Below are positions 1 through 7,543 of a stretch of DNA of 14,970 bases, in pieces; position 1 is the stretch's first letter, and each line of letters begins with the position of its first letter. The notes under the pieces were generated by a model, which did no database searches, was not told the origin of the DNA, and saw nothing but the letters and a program-made list of their open reading frames with translations. The stretch is taken from positions 1,652 through 16,621 of the forward strand of contig DCOH01000026.1 of assembly GCA_002322865.1 (NCBI GenBank), written 5' to 3'. The stretch is from Sphingobacterium sp. UBA1575 (GTDB taxonomy: Bacteria; Bacteroidota; Bacteroidia; Sphingobacteriales; Sphingobacteriaceae). The position numbers and the translations under genes are program-made.

Positions 1-38
1 TCGTTCCTCGCAATGACGTTATAAGTGTCCCAATGACG
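1..38. repeat. Fragment of a dispersed intergenic repeat at the window edge
   Basis: The reverse complement of bases 1-19 reads ACGTCATTGCGAGGAACGA. I recognise this as the core of a short interspersed repeat common in intergenic regions of many bacteria, including Sphingobacteriaceae. The octamer CAATGACG occurs at 11-18 and again at 31-38, a 20-nt period, so the element or part of it may be duplicated. It lies directly downstream of the fabG stop codon, a usual place for such elements. Only one end is inside the window, so neither full length nor any hairpin can be judged. The recognition is from memory; the direct repeat is seen in the sequence. Confidence 0.5.
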
Positions 39-48
39 ATTATATCTC

Positions 49-792
49 CTACAACATACCGCCACAAACAGGCAATACCTGTCCATTCACATACGACGAT
101 AAATCAGATGCCAAGAATAAACAAACATTAGCCACCTCTTCCGCTTCACCAGCGCGTTTTAAAGGAATTCCTGCTTCCCATCCTGCAACTACCTTCGGAT
201 CCAATACATCCGTCATTTCTGTACGGATAAACCCAGGAGCTACCACATTCGTACGGATATTCCTTGATCCCAATTCCTTCGCCAAAGATTTAGAAAATCC
301 AATGATCCCAGCTTTGGATGCCGAATAATTTGCCTGTCCGGCATTTCCTTGAACACCTACAACGGAACTCATATTGATAATACTTCCCTTACGGCTTTTC
401 ATCATCACTTTTGATGCTGCTTTAGAAATATTGAAGATAGATTTTAGGTTGATATTGATCACATCATCCCAGTTCTCCTCCGTCATGCGCATTAAAAGAC
501 CATCTTTGGTAATTCCTGCATTGTTCACAACAATATCCAAAGCGCCAAAATCTGCCACAATATCATTGATCAATTTATCTGCTTCATCAAATTTTGAAGC
601 GTCAGAGCGGTATCCTTTCACTTGTGTGCCAAACTGTTGAAGCTCCTGCTCCAATGCCTGCCCTTTTTCTACAGATGATAGGTAGGTAAAAGCCACATTT
701 GCACCGTGTTGTGCAAATACTTCAGCAATCTTTCTACCAATCCCTTTGGATGCACCTGTGACTAAGGCTGTTTTTCCGGCTAATAATTTCAT
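49..792 (-). CDS. fabG: 3-oxoacyl-[acyl-carrier-protein] reductase FabG
   Basis: This 247-residue short-chain dehydrogenase should catalyse the NADPH-dependent reduction of 3-oxoacyl-ACP to 3-hydroxyacyl-ACP in the cytoplasmic type II fatty-acid elongation cycle. Visible motifs are the Rossmann glycine motif TGASKGIG (12-19), NNAG (90-93), and the catalytic set Asn115, Ser143 (in SSVVG), Tyr156 and Lys160 (YSASK). PGFIRTEM follows, as is typical of FabG, and the length matches the family. I start it at the ATG at 790-792, so that MKLLAGKTALVTG is the N-terminus. An upstream GTG at 826-828 would add 12 non-homologous residues and falls inside the promoter candidate. It is divergent from mqo and no operon partner is visible. 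Another SDR activity is possible, but the sequence is FabG-like throughout. Confidence 0.93.
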   Translation of the reverse strand: MKLLAGKTALVTGASKGIGRKIAEVFAQHGANVAFTYLSSVEKGQALEQELQQFGTQVKGYRSDASKFDEADKLINDIVADFGALDIVVNNAGITKDGLLMRMTEENWDDVININLKSIFNISKAASKVMMKSRKGSIINMSSVVGVQGNAGQANYSASKAGIIGFSKSLAKELGSRNIRTNVVAPGFIRTEMTDVLDPKVVAGWEAGIPLKRAGEAEEVANVCLFLASDLSSYVNGQVLPVCGGML

Positions 793-827
793 ACGATTAT
801 ATTTTTGTACTTGATTTTTAGAGACCA

Positions 828-858
828 CAAAAGTGGAAAATAAACTGCATAATACAAA
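828..858 (-). promoter_or_regulatory. Candidate fabG promoter (Bacteroidota -33/-7 type)
   Basis: Read on the minus strand there is TTTG (plus-strand 855-858), a 19-nt spacer (836-854) and CACTTTTG (828-835). This matches the Bacteroidota consensus TTTG-N19-TAnnTTTG except for C instead of T at the first base of the -7 box. Transcription would start near 820, giving a leader of roughly 28 nt to the ATG at 792. The position supports that ATG over the GTG at 828. This is motif matching by eye; no transcription start is known. Confidence 0.5.
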
Positions 859-979
859 AAATGTCAGGTATTAGGAAATCGGAAAATCAATTTTTGCTGA
901 CCTGATTGAATAAGAAGGCAACAAAAGCACGTTAATATTGATAAATTTTCAAATATTTGAAACGATTCTGACAAATTTA

Positions 980-1011
980 TTCGCTAGAATCTATTTTGAA
1001 TAGTAATTTTG
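980..1011 (+). promoter_or_regulatory. Candidate mqo promoter
   Basis: TAATTTTG at 1004-1011 is a perfect match to the Bacteroidota -7 box TAnnTTTG. The best -33 match is TTCG at 980-983, one mismatch to TTTG, with a 20-nt spacer. The start site would lie close to 1017, leaving a very short leader of about a dozen bases before the ATG at 1029. A TTG codon at 996 lies between the two boxes, which argues against it as the mqo start. The -33 half is weak. Confidence 0.4.
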
Positions 1012-1028
1012 TGCAACATTTAAAAACC

Positions 1029-2525
1029 ATGGGTAAGAAAACGAAAAAAACGGAAGTAGATGTTGTTTTGATTGGTGGTGGTATCATGAGCGCAACATTA
1101 GGTACGTTGATTAATGAGTTAAGTCCAGACATTAATATTGAAATCATTGAGCGCTTAGATGTAGTGGCGGCAGAAAGTTCTGATGCATGGAACAATGCAG
1201 GAACGGGCCACTCGGCATTATGCGAATTGAACTATACTCCAGAACAACCTGACGGAAGTGTAAAGATCGACAAAGCCATCAGTATTGCCGAACAATACGA
1301 GATTTCCAAACAGTTTTGGTCTTACCTGGTGGAGAAAAACATCATCAAAAATCCAGGACATTTTATCCGTAAAGTCCCTCACATGTCTGCCGTTTTTGGC
1401 GAGCGCGATGTGAATTTCCTAAAAACTCGTTTCGAGACTTTAACCAAGAACAACCTGTTCAAAGGTATGGAGTATACCGAGGATAAAGCCTTGTTGAGCG
1501 ATTGGATTCCATTAATGATGGAAGGTCGTGATCCAGCAGAGCCTATGGCTGCAACCAAAATGGATATTGGTACCGATGTAAATTTCGGGGCCTTAACAAG
1601 AGATTTGATCAACTACTTGGACGCCAAAGAAAATATTAAGCTTTCTTTGAACCAAGAGGTTAAAGATATTGACCGTGAAGATGATGGACGTTGGGAAGTC
1701 GAAGTGAAAGACCTGAAAACTGGTCAAAAACGCGAAATCCTAGCCAAATTTGTGTTCATTGGCGCAGGAGGACACTCCTTATTATTATTGGAGAAATCCG
1801 GTATCCCTGAAGCAAAAGGATACGGTGGTTTCCCAGTTGGTGGACAATGGTTAAGATGTAACAACGAAGAGATCATCAAGAGCCATCATGCAAAAGTGTA
1901 TGGTAAAGCTTCTGTAGGTGCGCCTCCAATGTCTGTTCCTCACTTGGATACCCGTTATATTGATGGTAAACAAGCGCTATTGTTTGGCCCATACGCTGGA
2001 TTCTCGACTAAATTCCTTAAAAAAGGATCTTATTTTGACCTTCCGGCTTCCATCAAATTATCCAACATCCGCCCAATGCTTTCGGCAGGTCTGGATAACT
2101 TACCATTAACCAAATATTTGATTACCGAGGTGATGAAAAAACCTCAAGATAAATTGGATGCCCTTAAACAATTTATGCCAACCGCTAAAATGGAAGATTG
2201 GCAGATTGAAAAAGCTGGTCAGCGTGTACAGGTGATCAAGAAAGATCCGAAACATGGTGGTATCCTAGAATTTGGTACTGAAGTCGTTTCTAGTGCCGAT
2301 GGATCTATCGCGGCTTTACTAGGAGCTTCTCCAGGAGCTTCAACTTCCGTAGCAATCATGATTGCGTTATTGAAACGTTGCTTTCCAGAAAGAGCAAAAT
2401 CGGATGCATATCGTAAGAAATTAAGAGAAATGATCCCATCTTGGGGTAAAAAATTGAATGAAGATCAGGCCTTGTGTGAAGCAACCCGCGCACGCACGTC
2501 CAACATCCTTCAATTGGATAAATAA
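1029..2525 (+). CDS. mqo: Malate:quinone oxidoreductase
   Basis: The 498-residue product is an FAD-dependent, membrane-associated enzyme that oxidises L-malate to oxaloacetate and passes electrons to quinone, serving both the TCA cycle and the respiratory chain. Evidence is the N-terminal FAD-binding glycine motif GGGIMSATLG (16-25), the family-typical stretch from ERLD through SSDAWNNAGTGHSALCELNY, and the C-terminal GASPGAST close to the second FAD-binding segment. The length fits the roughly 490-550 residues usual for Mqo. I chose the ATG at 1029. The frame stays open up to a TTG at 996, but the 11 residues added are not family-like and the TTG sits inside the promoter candidate. The gene is monocistronic as far as can be seen; a riboswitch-controlled operon begins about 30 bases after its stop. 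Confidence 0.96.
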   Translation: MGKKTKKTEVDVVLIGGGIMSATLGTLINELSPDINIEIIERLDVVAAESSDAWNNAGTGHSALCELNYTPEQPDGSVKIDKAISIAEQYEISKQFWSYLVEKNIIKNPGHFIRKVPHMSAVFGERDVNFLKTRFETLTKNNLFKGMEYTEDKALLSDWIPLMMEGRDPAEPMAATKMDIGTDVNFGALTRDLINYLDAKENIKLSLNQEVKDIDREDDGRWEVEVKDLKTGQKREILAKFVFIGAGGHSLLLLEKSGIPEAKGYGGFPVGGQWLRCNNEEIIKSHHAKVYGKASVGAPPMSVPHLDTRYIDGKQALLFGPYAGFSTKFLKKGSYFDLPASIKLSNIRPMLSAGLDNLPLTKYLITEVMKKPQDKLDALKQFMPTAKMEDWQIEKAGQRVQVIKKDPKHGGILEFGTEVVSSADGSIAALLGASPGASTSVAIMIALLKRCFPERAKSDAYRKKLREMIPSWGKKLNEDQALCEATRARTSNILQLDK

Positions 2526-2554
2526 AAACCTTAATCCCATCTGGGAAAAAATAA

Positions 2555-2669
2555 AATTTTGGGGTGCTTGATGTCCCACTTTACAAGTGGGACATACAAC
2601 GCTGAGAAAATACCCAATTCTGCATCAAAGCAGAAGGAACCTGATCCAGGTAATGCTGGCGTAGGAATT
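2555..2669 (+). promoter_or_regulatory. TPP riboswitch (THI element)
   Basis: The aptamer is clear. GGGGTGC (2561-2567), CTGAGA (2602-2607) with ACCC (2612-2615), and ACCTGATCCAGGTAATGC (2639-2656) followed by GGCGTAGGAA are the conserved thiamine-pyrophosphate sensing segments. Between the first two lies an extended P3 hairpin, a perfect 10-bp stem TGTCCCACTT/AAGTGGGACA (2572-2581 with 2585-2594). A second hairpin TTCTGC/GCAGAA (2618-2623 with 2630-2635) lies in the P4/P5 arm. P1 can form from AATT at 2555-2558 and AATT at 2666-2669. The aptamer ends about 4 nt before the ATG at 2674 and no intrinsic terminator follows it. Control is therefore most likely at translation initiation: bound TPP closes P1 next to the start codon and lowers expression when thiamine is plentiful. 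Confidence 0.96.
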
Positions 2670-2673
2670 AAGT

Positions 2674-3300
2674 ATGAATGATATCCTTCAAAACATCGTA
2701 ACAGCTTTTCTCCAAACCTCTTGGTTGGAGCGATTTTCTGTAGTCTGTAGTGTAATCCAGGTATTACTATCCAAGAACAACAAGGTGTCCAATTATTTCT
2801 TTGGAATTTTAGGGATTCTTACAGGAATGTATGTGCTGTATGGCGCCAAGCTCTATGCTGAAATTGCTTTGCAGGTCTATTACCTGGTTATGAGTATATA
2901 TGGATGGTGGTTCTGGATCAGCAATAAGACAGCCAGGGAAAGACCGATCAGTATTGCCAACAAAAAGGAATGGGGAATAGTAGCAGGCATCGTTTTCCTA
3001 GGTTTTGGATTTTTCTACCTTTTACTTGAACATATTACAGACTCGGATGTCCCATATTGGGATGCCTGGGTAACTTCCACGGCATGGGCAGGGATGTGGT
3101 TGATGGCCAAAAGAAAAATAGAAAACTGGATACTGTTGAACATCAGTAACCTATTTGCCATTCCTTTACTGATCCATAAAGATCTCTATTTATTTGCCGC
3201 GCTGACGTTATTTCTATTCGTTGTGGCTATTTTTGGGTATTTGAATTGGATGAAAATCTTATTCCAACAAAAAAAGGAAACAAGTTATGCTGAAAGATGA
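2674..3300 (+). CDS. pnuT: PnuC-family permease, probable thiamine transporter PnuT
   Basis: This 208-residue polytopic inner-membrane protein belongs to the PnuC vitamin-transporter family, which moves vitamins by facilitated diffusion followed by intracellular phosphorylation. Family features are several hydrophobic helices, the segment YAEIALQVYY near residues 61-70, and the aromatic motif YGWWFW at 76-81. The fold alone does not say which vitamin is carried (nicotinamide riboside, riboflavin, thiamine). The TPP riboswitch ending just before its start codon argues strongly for thiamine. The ATG at 2674 is fixed by its position right after the aptamer. Its 3' end overlaps the next gene by 14 nt, so the two are probably translationally coupled. 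No thiamine kinase or TonB-dependent thiamine receptor, common partners in Bacteroidota, is present here. Confidence 0.88.
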   Translation: MNDILQNIVTAFLQTSWLERFSVVCSVIQVLLSKNNKVSNYFFGILGILTGMYVLYGAKLYAEIALQVYYLVMSIYGWWFWISNKTARERPISIANKKEWGIVAGIVFLGFGFFYLLLEHITDSDVPYWDAWVTSTAWAGMWLMAKRKIENWILLNISNLFAIPLLIHKDLYLFAALTLFLFVVAIFGYLNWMKILFQQKKETSYAER

Positions 3301-4360
3301 ACATAAAATTCTGATTAAAGAATTCCAAGCGGAAAGTATCGAACAGAAACAATTGGTGAAGGAACAACTGGAGTTGATCTATCACAACAATTGGTTCAAT
3401 TTATGGGTTCCGAAATCATTGGGGGGATTGGAAATAGACTTTCCTCTAGGGTTGCAATTCATTAAGGAATTGGCCTATGAAGATGGAGGATTTGCATGGA
3501 CTGTCACTTTATGTGCTGGAGCAAATATGTTCGCTGGATTTATAGACCCCAAGAAAGCCATGGATATTTGGCAGAATCGGGAAATATGTTTTGGAGGAAG
3601 TGGAAAGATTGCCGGAAGGGCAGAGGTCAAAGAAGACCATTATGTACTGACTGGTATGTGGAATTATGCTACAGGAGCACCACATCTTACCTATTTTACT
3701 TTGAATGCGCCGTTGATGAAAGATGGAATTCCATTGCTGGATGCCACTGGACAAATTATTTATAAATCTTTTTTTGTGGACAGGGATCAGGTATTGATCC
3801 ATTATGATTGGGATACCTTCGGATTGGAATGTACGGCTTCGCATTCATTTTCTTTGGAAAAAATAAAATTACCTTTTGATCAGGCATTCGATCTAATCCC
3901 ATCCGCAAAAACAATGGAAAACCCTTTGTTCGAAATTCCTTTCATGTGTTTCGCTGAATTGACGCTTTTAATGAATTATATGGGTATGTTCGAACGATTT
4001 TTGGATTTATTAGAAAGACAATATTTTGAAAAATCCAAAGATGAAGTCTGGCGAACAAAGCATTCCCGAACAAGATTTAAGGAAATCGATGGTATTCGGG
4101 CGAACTTTGAAAGTTCATATGCAGAAATGATGGAATTGGCAAAAATGGTTTGGGATCATGTGGAGAACTACCAAGAAATCGATGAGCAGATACTGGAAAA
4201 TATTAGGTTAAAATCCCGGGAATTGGCCAAATGGATCAGGTTGAATTCGGCAGTTTTGATTCCGTATGCAGGAATCAAGGGTGCGCAGCGGATGGAAGAA
4301 ATCAATATCGTTTTCCGAAACTTATTTACAGCTAGCCAACATGGTCTTTTGAATGTGTAA
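3287..4360 (+). CDS. Acyl-CoA-dehydrogenase-like flavoprotein of unknown substrate
   Basis: The 357-residue product resembles the acyl-CoA dehydrogenase superfamily, including the branch of flavin-dependent monooxygenases (DszC/HsaA-like). Matching features are an N-terminal helical part with WVPKSLGGLEIDFPLG (40-55), then ELAYEDGGFAWTVTLCAGAN (61-80), the middle beta-domain motif YVLTGMWNYATGAPHLTYF (119-137), where family members often have G-W-x-Y/F-x-S/T-G, and WDTFGLECTASHSF (175-188), equivalent to the usual G-x-x-x-T-x-S segment. It is a little shorter than the typical 380-400 residues, and I cannot point to a catalytic glutamate. Its ATG lies inside the end of pnuT, so it should share the TPP riboswitch transcript. 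A role in thiamine or thiamine-precursor metabolism is only suggested by this context; a reaction cannot be assigned. Confidence 0.75.
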   Translation: MLKDEHKILIKEFQAESIEQKQLVKEQLELIYHNNWFNLWVPKSLGGLEIDFPLGLQFIKELAYEDGGFAWTVTLCAGANMFAGFIDPKKAMDIWQNREICFGGSGKIAGRAEVKEDHYVLTGMWNYATGAPHLTYFTLNAPLMKDGIPLLDATGQIIYKSFFVDRDQVLIHYDWDTFGLECTASHSFSLEKIKLPFDQAFDLIPSAKTMENPLFEIPFMCFAELTLLMNYMGMFERFLDLLERQYFEKSKDEVWRTKHSRTRFKEIDGIRANFESSYAEMMELAKMVWDHVENYQEIDEQILENIRLKSRELAKWIRLNSAVLIPYAGIKGAQRMEEINIVFRNLFTASQHGLLNV

Positions 4361-4370
4361 TAAAAATATC

Positions 4371-4405
4371 AAATGGAGCACCTAAATTTTGGTGCTCCAT
4401 TTTTT
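4371..4405. terminator. Bidirectional intrinsic terminator between convergent operons
   Basis: AAATGGAGCACC (4371-4382) and GGTGCTCCATTT (4391-4402) form a perfect 12-bp stem around the 8-nt loop TAAATTTT. The T run on the plus strand reaches 4405, and a matching A-rich flank on the left provides U residues for the opposite direction. It sits 10 bases after the flavoprotein stop codon and just beyond the stop of the last gene of the minus-strand operon, so it can end both transcripts. Confidence 0.9.
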
Positions 4406-4408
4406 ACT

Positions 4409-5680
4409 TTAGGACATATCAGTAGGAGCCTCTAAATAAATCCAGGTTAATCCATCCCTAGCATCAACTAAGGTATATCCATTTCCTGTTTTCATCACAT
4501 AAAACCCCTTTTTGTTATACATATATTCCTTGATAACTTTCATCGATTTAACAACTTGCTCACTATCTGCAGGCTCAGTTTCTAAAAACGGCAGAAATCT
4601 TAATAATCCATCAGAAGATACTCGATGTAATGGACCTTCTTGACCTCCAGGATTAAATCCCCTTAAACCGATGCTGAAATACCAGTAATAGACCTTTGCT
4701 TCCTGATGATAGTTATAATATGGAGCAATATTGAAATCCATAAATTCTGGAAGCTTTTTTAGTCCAGCAATATCGATCTTATTTCGCTGGCATAAGCCAT
4801 CTTTAGATAACCACCAGAGCCGAATGGTTTCATCGCCCACAAATTCTTTTAAAGATGATGACCCATACACTTTTGGATAGTTTTCATTGCTGATTCGAAC
4901 ACCATTTTTACTGGTAAGGGTATTTTGTTCAAAAGTTATATCCTCAATGAAATGAATACTGGTTCCATCTAACTGAATGGGTTTAACCAATGCAATTCCA
5001 TCCCCATGAAAATAATATTTCGATGAGATTTGAATAGGTTTCAGATTATTTCCACCTGTGAATCTCATTGTTCTGGTTGAAGTGTCAATTTCCACAGCAA
5101 ATGTTTTTTCGTCTTTTTTAAGATGGAAAAAGTATTGGGGTAGATTTACTAGTTTTTTCATTTTTTCAATGTCCGCATTCATGGTGTTCGCTTTGAGTTT
5201 TTGCTGCTTCTCCATAGAACATTTTGACAGCTTTAGTAGTGATCCAAAGCGCTCTCCTTCTAAGATAATTGTATCTTGATGATAGGATTTAAACGTAAAT
5301 AATGTATCAATTTCGCGTGCATCTGAAGCGAATTTTGCAAAAGTAGAATTTGGATGGAAAATGAGTGATGCGTTTGCATCTACAATATCCAAGCGGTAAT
5401 CGGTACTTTGAAAAGTGGAGAAATTCTTGGAAAAATCACTAATAAATTCACTTGTTTTTTCTGAATTGAAACCTAAAAAACCGTAAGATATGGTTTTGTG
5501 TGCGGAATATTCAATCAGATATTCCCAACCAGATTTATTGCTTTGCAAGATATTTTTAAGGGTAGAGAGTCGTTCTTCCGGTTTCTCCCAAACCTTCACT
5601 ACCTCAAAGGTTTTCATGCCACTTTTTTTACAAGAAATAAAAATAAGCAGTCCTAAGCATATGATAATATATTTCTTCAT
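4409..5680 (-). CDS. DUF4302-type surface lipoprotein (second copy)
   Basis: This is a 423-residue predicted lipoprotein. A hydrophobic signal peptide with lipobox FISC places the lipidated cysteine at residue 17, followed by KKSG. It is homologous to the gene just upstream. Both have an early R/K-rich helix leading to a short 'GW' motif (SGWEYLIEY here), a central SD...DT-I segment before a hydrophobic strand, a GLLRFLPF motif, EQVV, and the C-terminal pattern GF-V-x-T ... D-x-TWI. I assign DUF4302 by resemblance to proteins found beside SusC/SusD pairs in Bacteroidota; this copy is the more diverged. No catalytic motif is visible, so a substrate-binding role is the default guess. It is the last gene of the operon, 7 nt after its neighbour, and ends at the shared terminator. 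Confidence 0.72.
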   Translation of the reverse strand: MKKYIIICLGLLIFISCKKSGMKTFEVVKVWEKPEERLSTLKNILQSNKSGWEYLIEYSAHKTISYGFLGFNSEKTSEFISDFSKNFSTFQSTDYRLDIVDANASLIFHPNSTFAKFASDAREIDTLFTFKSYHQDTIILEGERFGSLLKLSKCSMEKQQKLKANTMNADIEKMKKLVNLPQYFFHLKKDEKTFAVEIDTSTRTMRFTGGNNLKPIQISSKYYFHGDGIALVKPIQLDGTSIHFIEDITFEQNTLTSKNGVRISNENYPKVYGSSSLKEFVGDETIRLWWLSKDGLCQRNKIDIAGLKKLPEFMDFNIAPYYNYHQEAKVYYWYFSIGLRGFNPGGQEGPLHRVSSDGLLRFLPFLETEPADSEQVVKSMKVIKEYMYNKKGFYVMKTGNGYTLVDARDGLTWIYLEAPTDMS

Positions 5681-5687
5681 AACGTAA

Positions 5688-6956
5688 TTATTTGAATCGA
5701 ATCCATGTTTTACTGTCTTTGGAGTTTACAAAATCGAAGCTGTTCGAACTTGTCTGAAATACATGGAATCCATCTGGATTAAACCAAATATTATTCTGTT
5801 TAATGATGACCTGTTCAGCTTCAGGACCTGGATTGACTCCAGATAATAATGTGAATGGTCGGAAATGCAGTATCCCGTCATTATTGTACAGCGTATTAAA
5901 TATAGGTCCAACGCTGCTACCTTCATCAAATACTACCAATAATCCATCATATGGATCGATATATCGCCTAGGTATATAATATAATCCCGCGAAATTAATT
6001 ATGCTGGAAAGATTTAAAGCGTCAATTTTCCCATTGATAGTAAATCCTGAGTTGGATCGATGAATTTTATCAATTAAATACATCCTTCTTGGAGCGTCCT
6101 TATCAATTATTAAAGGTTTCTCTAGTTGTTTAATTTCGCTTTCAGAATTTCCATTAATATTTATTTTTGCAAATCCGTTGGATTTATCTATCCTGAAATC
6201 ATTGATTTCTTGTATCAAGAGACCATTAGCCAAGAAAGGTTTTCGAAGAGTTATACCATTTGCAGAAGTAGCATATTCCGTGATAAAAGATTTGAAATTA
6301 CCATTTTCCTCAAAATAAAAACAAATAGAACTTGTTTCATGGTTTATGATTAACCCATATGGTTTATTATTTATGGAAATTTGCTTGTAATAATGTGGGA
6401 ACTGATCTATTTCTCCAATTTTGTCATTCAAAGCATATGCTTTTTTTACAAAGTCATCCCCTTCCTGTTCTGTGGCCTTTACAAGTATCAAATCGCTACC
6501 ATTGTGGTTTCCAATCATCCGTATGGTATCGCTATTTGCTTTTAAGATAGAAAATTCAAAATCCGACAATAAACCACCTCCACGCATACCTCCACTTTTT
6601 CTCTCATCAGGATCAGCCAATTGATGCAAGTAACTGTAAGTGTCAAAATAAAGACTAATTACTTGATCTGCAGCTAATCGATAAGAACTTTCCTTTGCGG
6701 TCTCTGACTTCTGCTTATCAATGCTCGCAAAAGTGGAAACCCTATTTTTATTATTGAAATTAAATTTAAAGGTATAACTACCACCTCCTTTTGGGAATAA
6801 ATAACCGATCCACCCGTTTTTGGATCCAGTCAATTGTTCGGAATAGGCATTGGTTAATTTTTTAATTTTTTCATCTGTCCGTATACCTTCAAAATCCTTC
6901 TTGCCACAGGAACTTATAAGCGTAAGGAAGAGTATACTAATTAATATTTGTTTCAT
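5688..6956 (-). CDS. DUF4302 domain surface lipoprotein (first copy)
   Basis: The 422-residue product has a lipoprotein signal peptide with lipobox ISSC (lipidated Cys17), so it should be anchored in the outer membrane. After the anchor come a helix with R26, the GSKNGWIGYLFPKGGGSYTF region near residues 44-63 and a beta-rich body. The GW-x-x-x-x-FP pattern is what I associate with DUF4302, a family of unknown function usually encoded with a SusC/SusD pair and a zinc metallohydrolase lipoprotein, as here. The C-terminal part, from GILHFRPF to SKDSKTWIRFK, parallels the end of the following gene, so the two are tandem paralogues. It starts 5 nt after the metallohydrolase reading frame. Accessory binding or support of the SusCD complex is inferred from context only. 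Confidence 0.8.
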   Translation of the reverse strand: MKQILISILFLTLISSCGKKDFEGIRTDEKIKKLTNAYSEQLTGSKNGWIGYLFPKGGGSYTFKFNFNNKNRVSTFASIDKQKSETAKESSYRLAADQVISLYFDTYSYLHQLADPDERKSGGMRGGGLLSDFEFSILKANSDTIRMIGNHNGSDLILVKATEQEGDDFVKKAYALNDKIGEIDQFPHYYKQISINNKPYGLIINHETSSICFYFEENGNFKSFITEYATSANGITLRKPFLANGLLIQEINDFRIDKSNGFAKININGNSESEIKQLEKPLIIDKDAPRRMYLIDKIHRSNSGFTINGKIDALNLSSIINFAGLYYIPRRYIDPYDGLLVVFDEGSSVGPIFNTLYNNDGILHFRPFTLLSGVNPGPEAEQVIIKQNNIWFNPDGFHVFQTSSNSFDFVNSKDSKTWIRFK

Positions 6957-6961
6957 ACATT

Positions 6962-7534
6962 TTATGATTTAGCAATATTTGTAATTGCATGTTGAACTTC
7001 TTTTTGTAGTTCTTTAAAGTTTATATTAAAAACCTCTTTATAGTATTGTTCCACAATACGTTGTTTAGTTGTAAATACATTGGCAACTTCCTTGTTATCG
7101 GCAATAAGTTTATCGTAACTTTCTTGCCCTTGGATCAAAAGGTAGGCGATTGTTTCCACAAAGTCCTCCTGCTCAGCTGATTTTGCATAACTTGACACAA
7201 ATCCTTGGGCTTGCGCCTGCGATAAAGGAGTATTCATCCAAGTTTGGGTATACCATTGGGTACTAACTCCCCGCCAAGCTTGTGGATAATGAATATGTTG
7301 ATGAAGGATATGGGCAAACTCATGGTGGATAGTATGCAACATCCGCGTAACTTCTTCTTTCTTCGCTAATTCAAAATCATTTATCATATAAAGCACCACC
7401 TTAGTACCTCCTTCCGCAGTTCCCAATATGATAGTCCCATTATTCTGATATTCGGCACTTCCAACCAGGACAAACTTTGAAATGCTGTACTTTTTTAAGA
7501 AATCATTTCCAGCAACTTTTTCGTAAGGTTTCAT
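6962..7534 (-). CDS. C-terminal catalytic part of the metallohydrolase, possible restart product
   Basis: The first ATG after the TGA is at 7532-7534, three codons downstream in the same frame, and opens 190 residues. These hold the catalytic core: HHEFAHILHQ with the zinc motif His71-Glu72-x-x-His75, and EDFVE at 123-127, where a glutamate is a good candidate for the third zinc ligand, as in gluzincin-type metallopeptidases. The preceding LGTAEGG and the loop with PQAW fit the family. Termination followed by restart at this ATG is physically plausible because the sites are about 10 nt apart. The product would lack a signal peptide and stay in the cytoplasm, away from the surface substrate, so it would probably not replace the full-length enzyme. 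Confidence 0.6.
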   Translation of the reverse strand: MKPYEKVAGNDFLKKYSISKFVLVGSAEYQNNGTIILGTAEGGTKVVLYMINDFELAKKEEVTRMLHTIHHEFAHILHQHIHYPQAWRGVSTQWYTQTWMNTPLSQAQAQGFVSSYAKSAEQEDFVETIAYLLIQGQESYDKLIADNKEVANVFTTKQRIVEQYYKEVFNINFKELQKEVQHAITNIAKS

Positions 7535-7543
7535 CCAGATATC

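Noticed and set aside
1379..1612. Minus-strand open frame inside mqo
   Set aside because: It is antisense to a conserved core enzyme gene, has no start context and resembles no family.
2535..2546. Short hairpin TCCCA-TC-TGGGA after mqo as a terminator
   Set aside because: The stem is only 4-5 bp with a tiny loop, and an A run rather than a T run follows on the plus strand, so it does not look like an intrinsic terminator for mqo.
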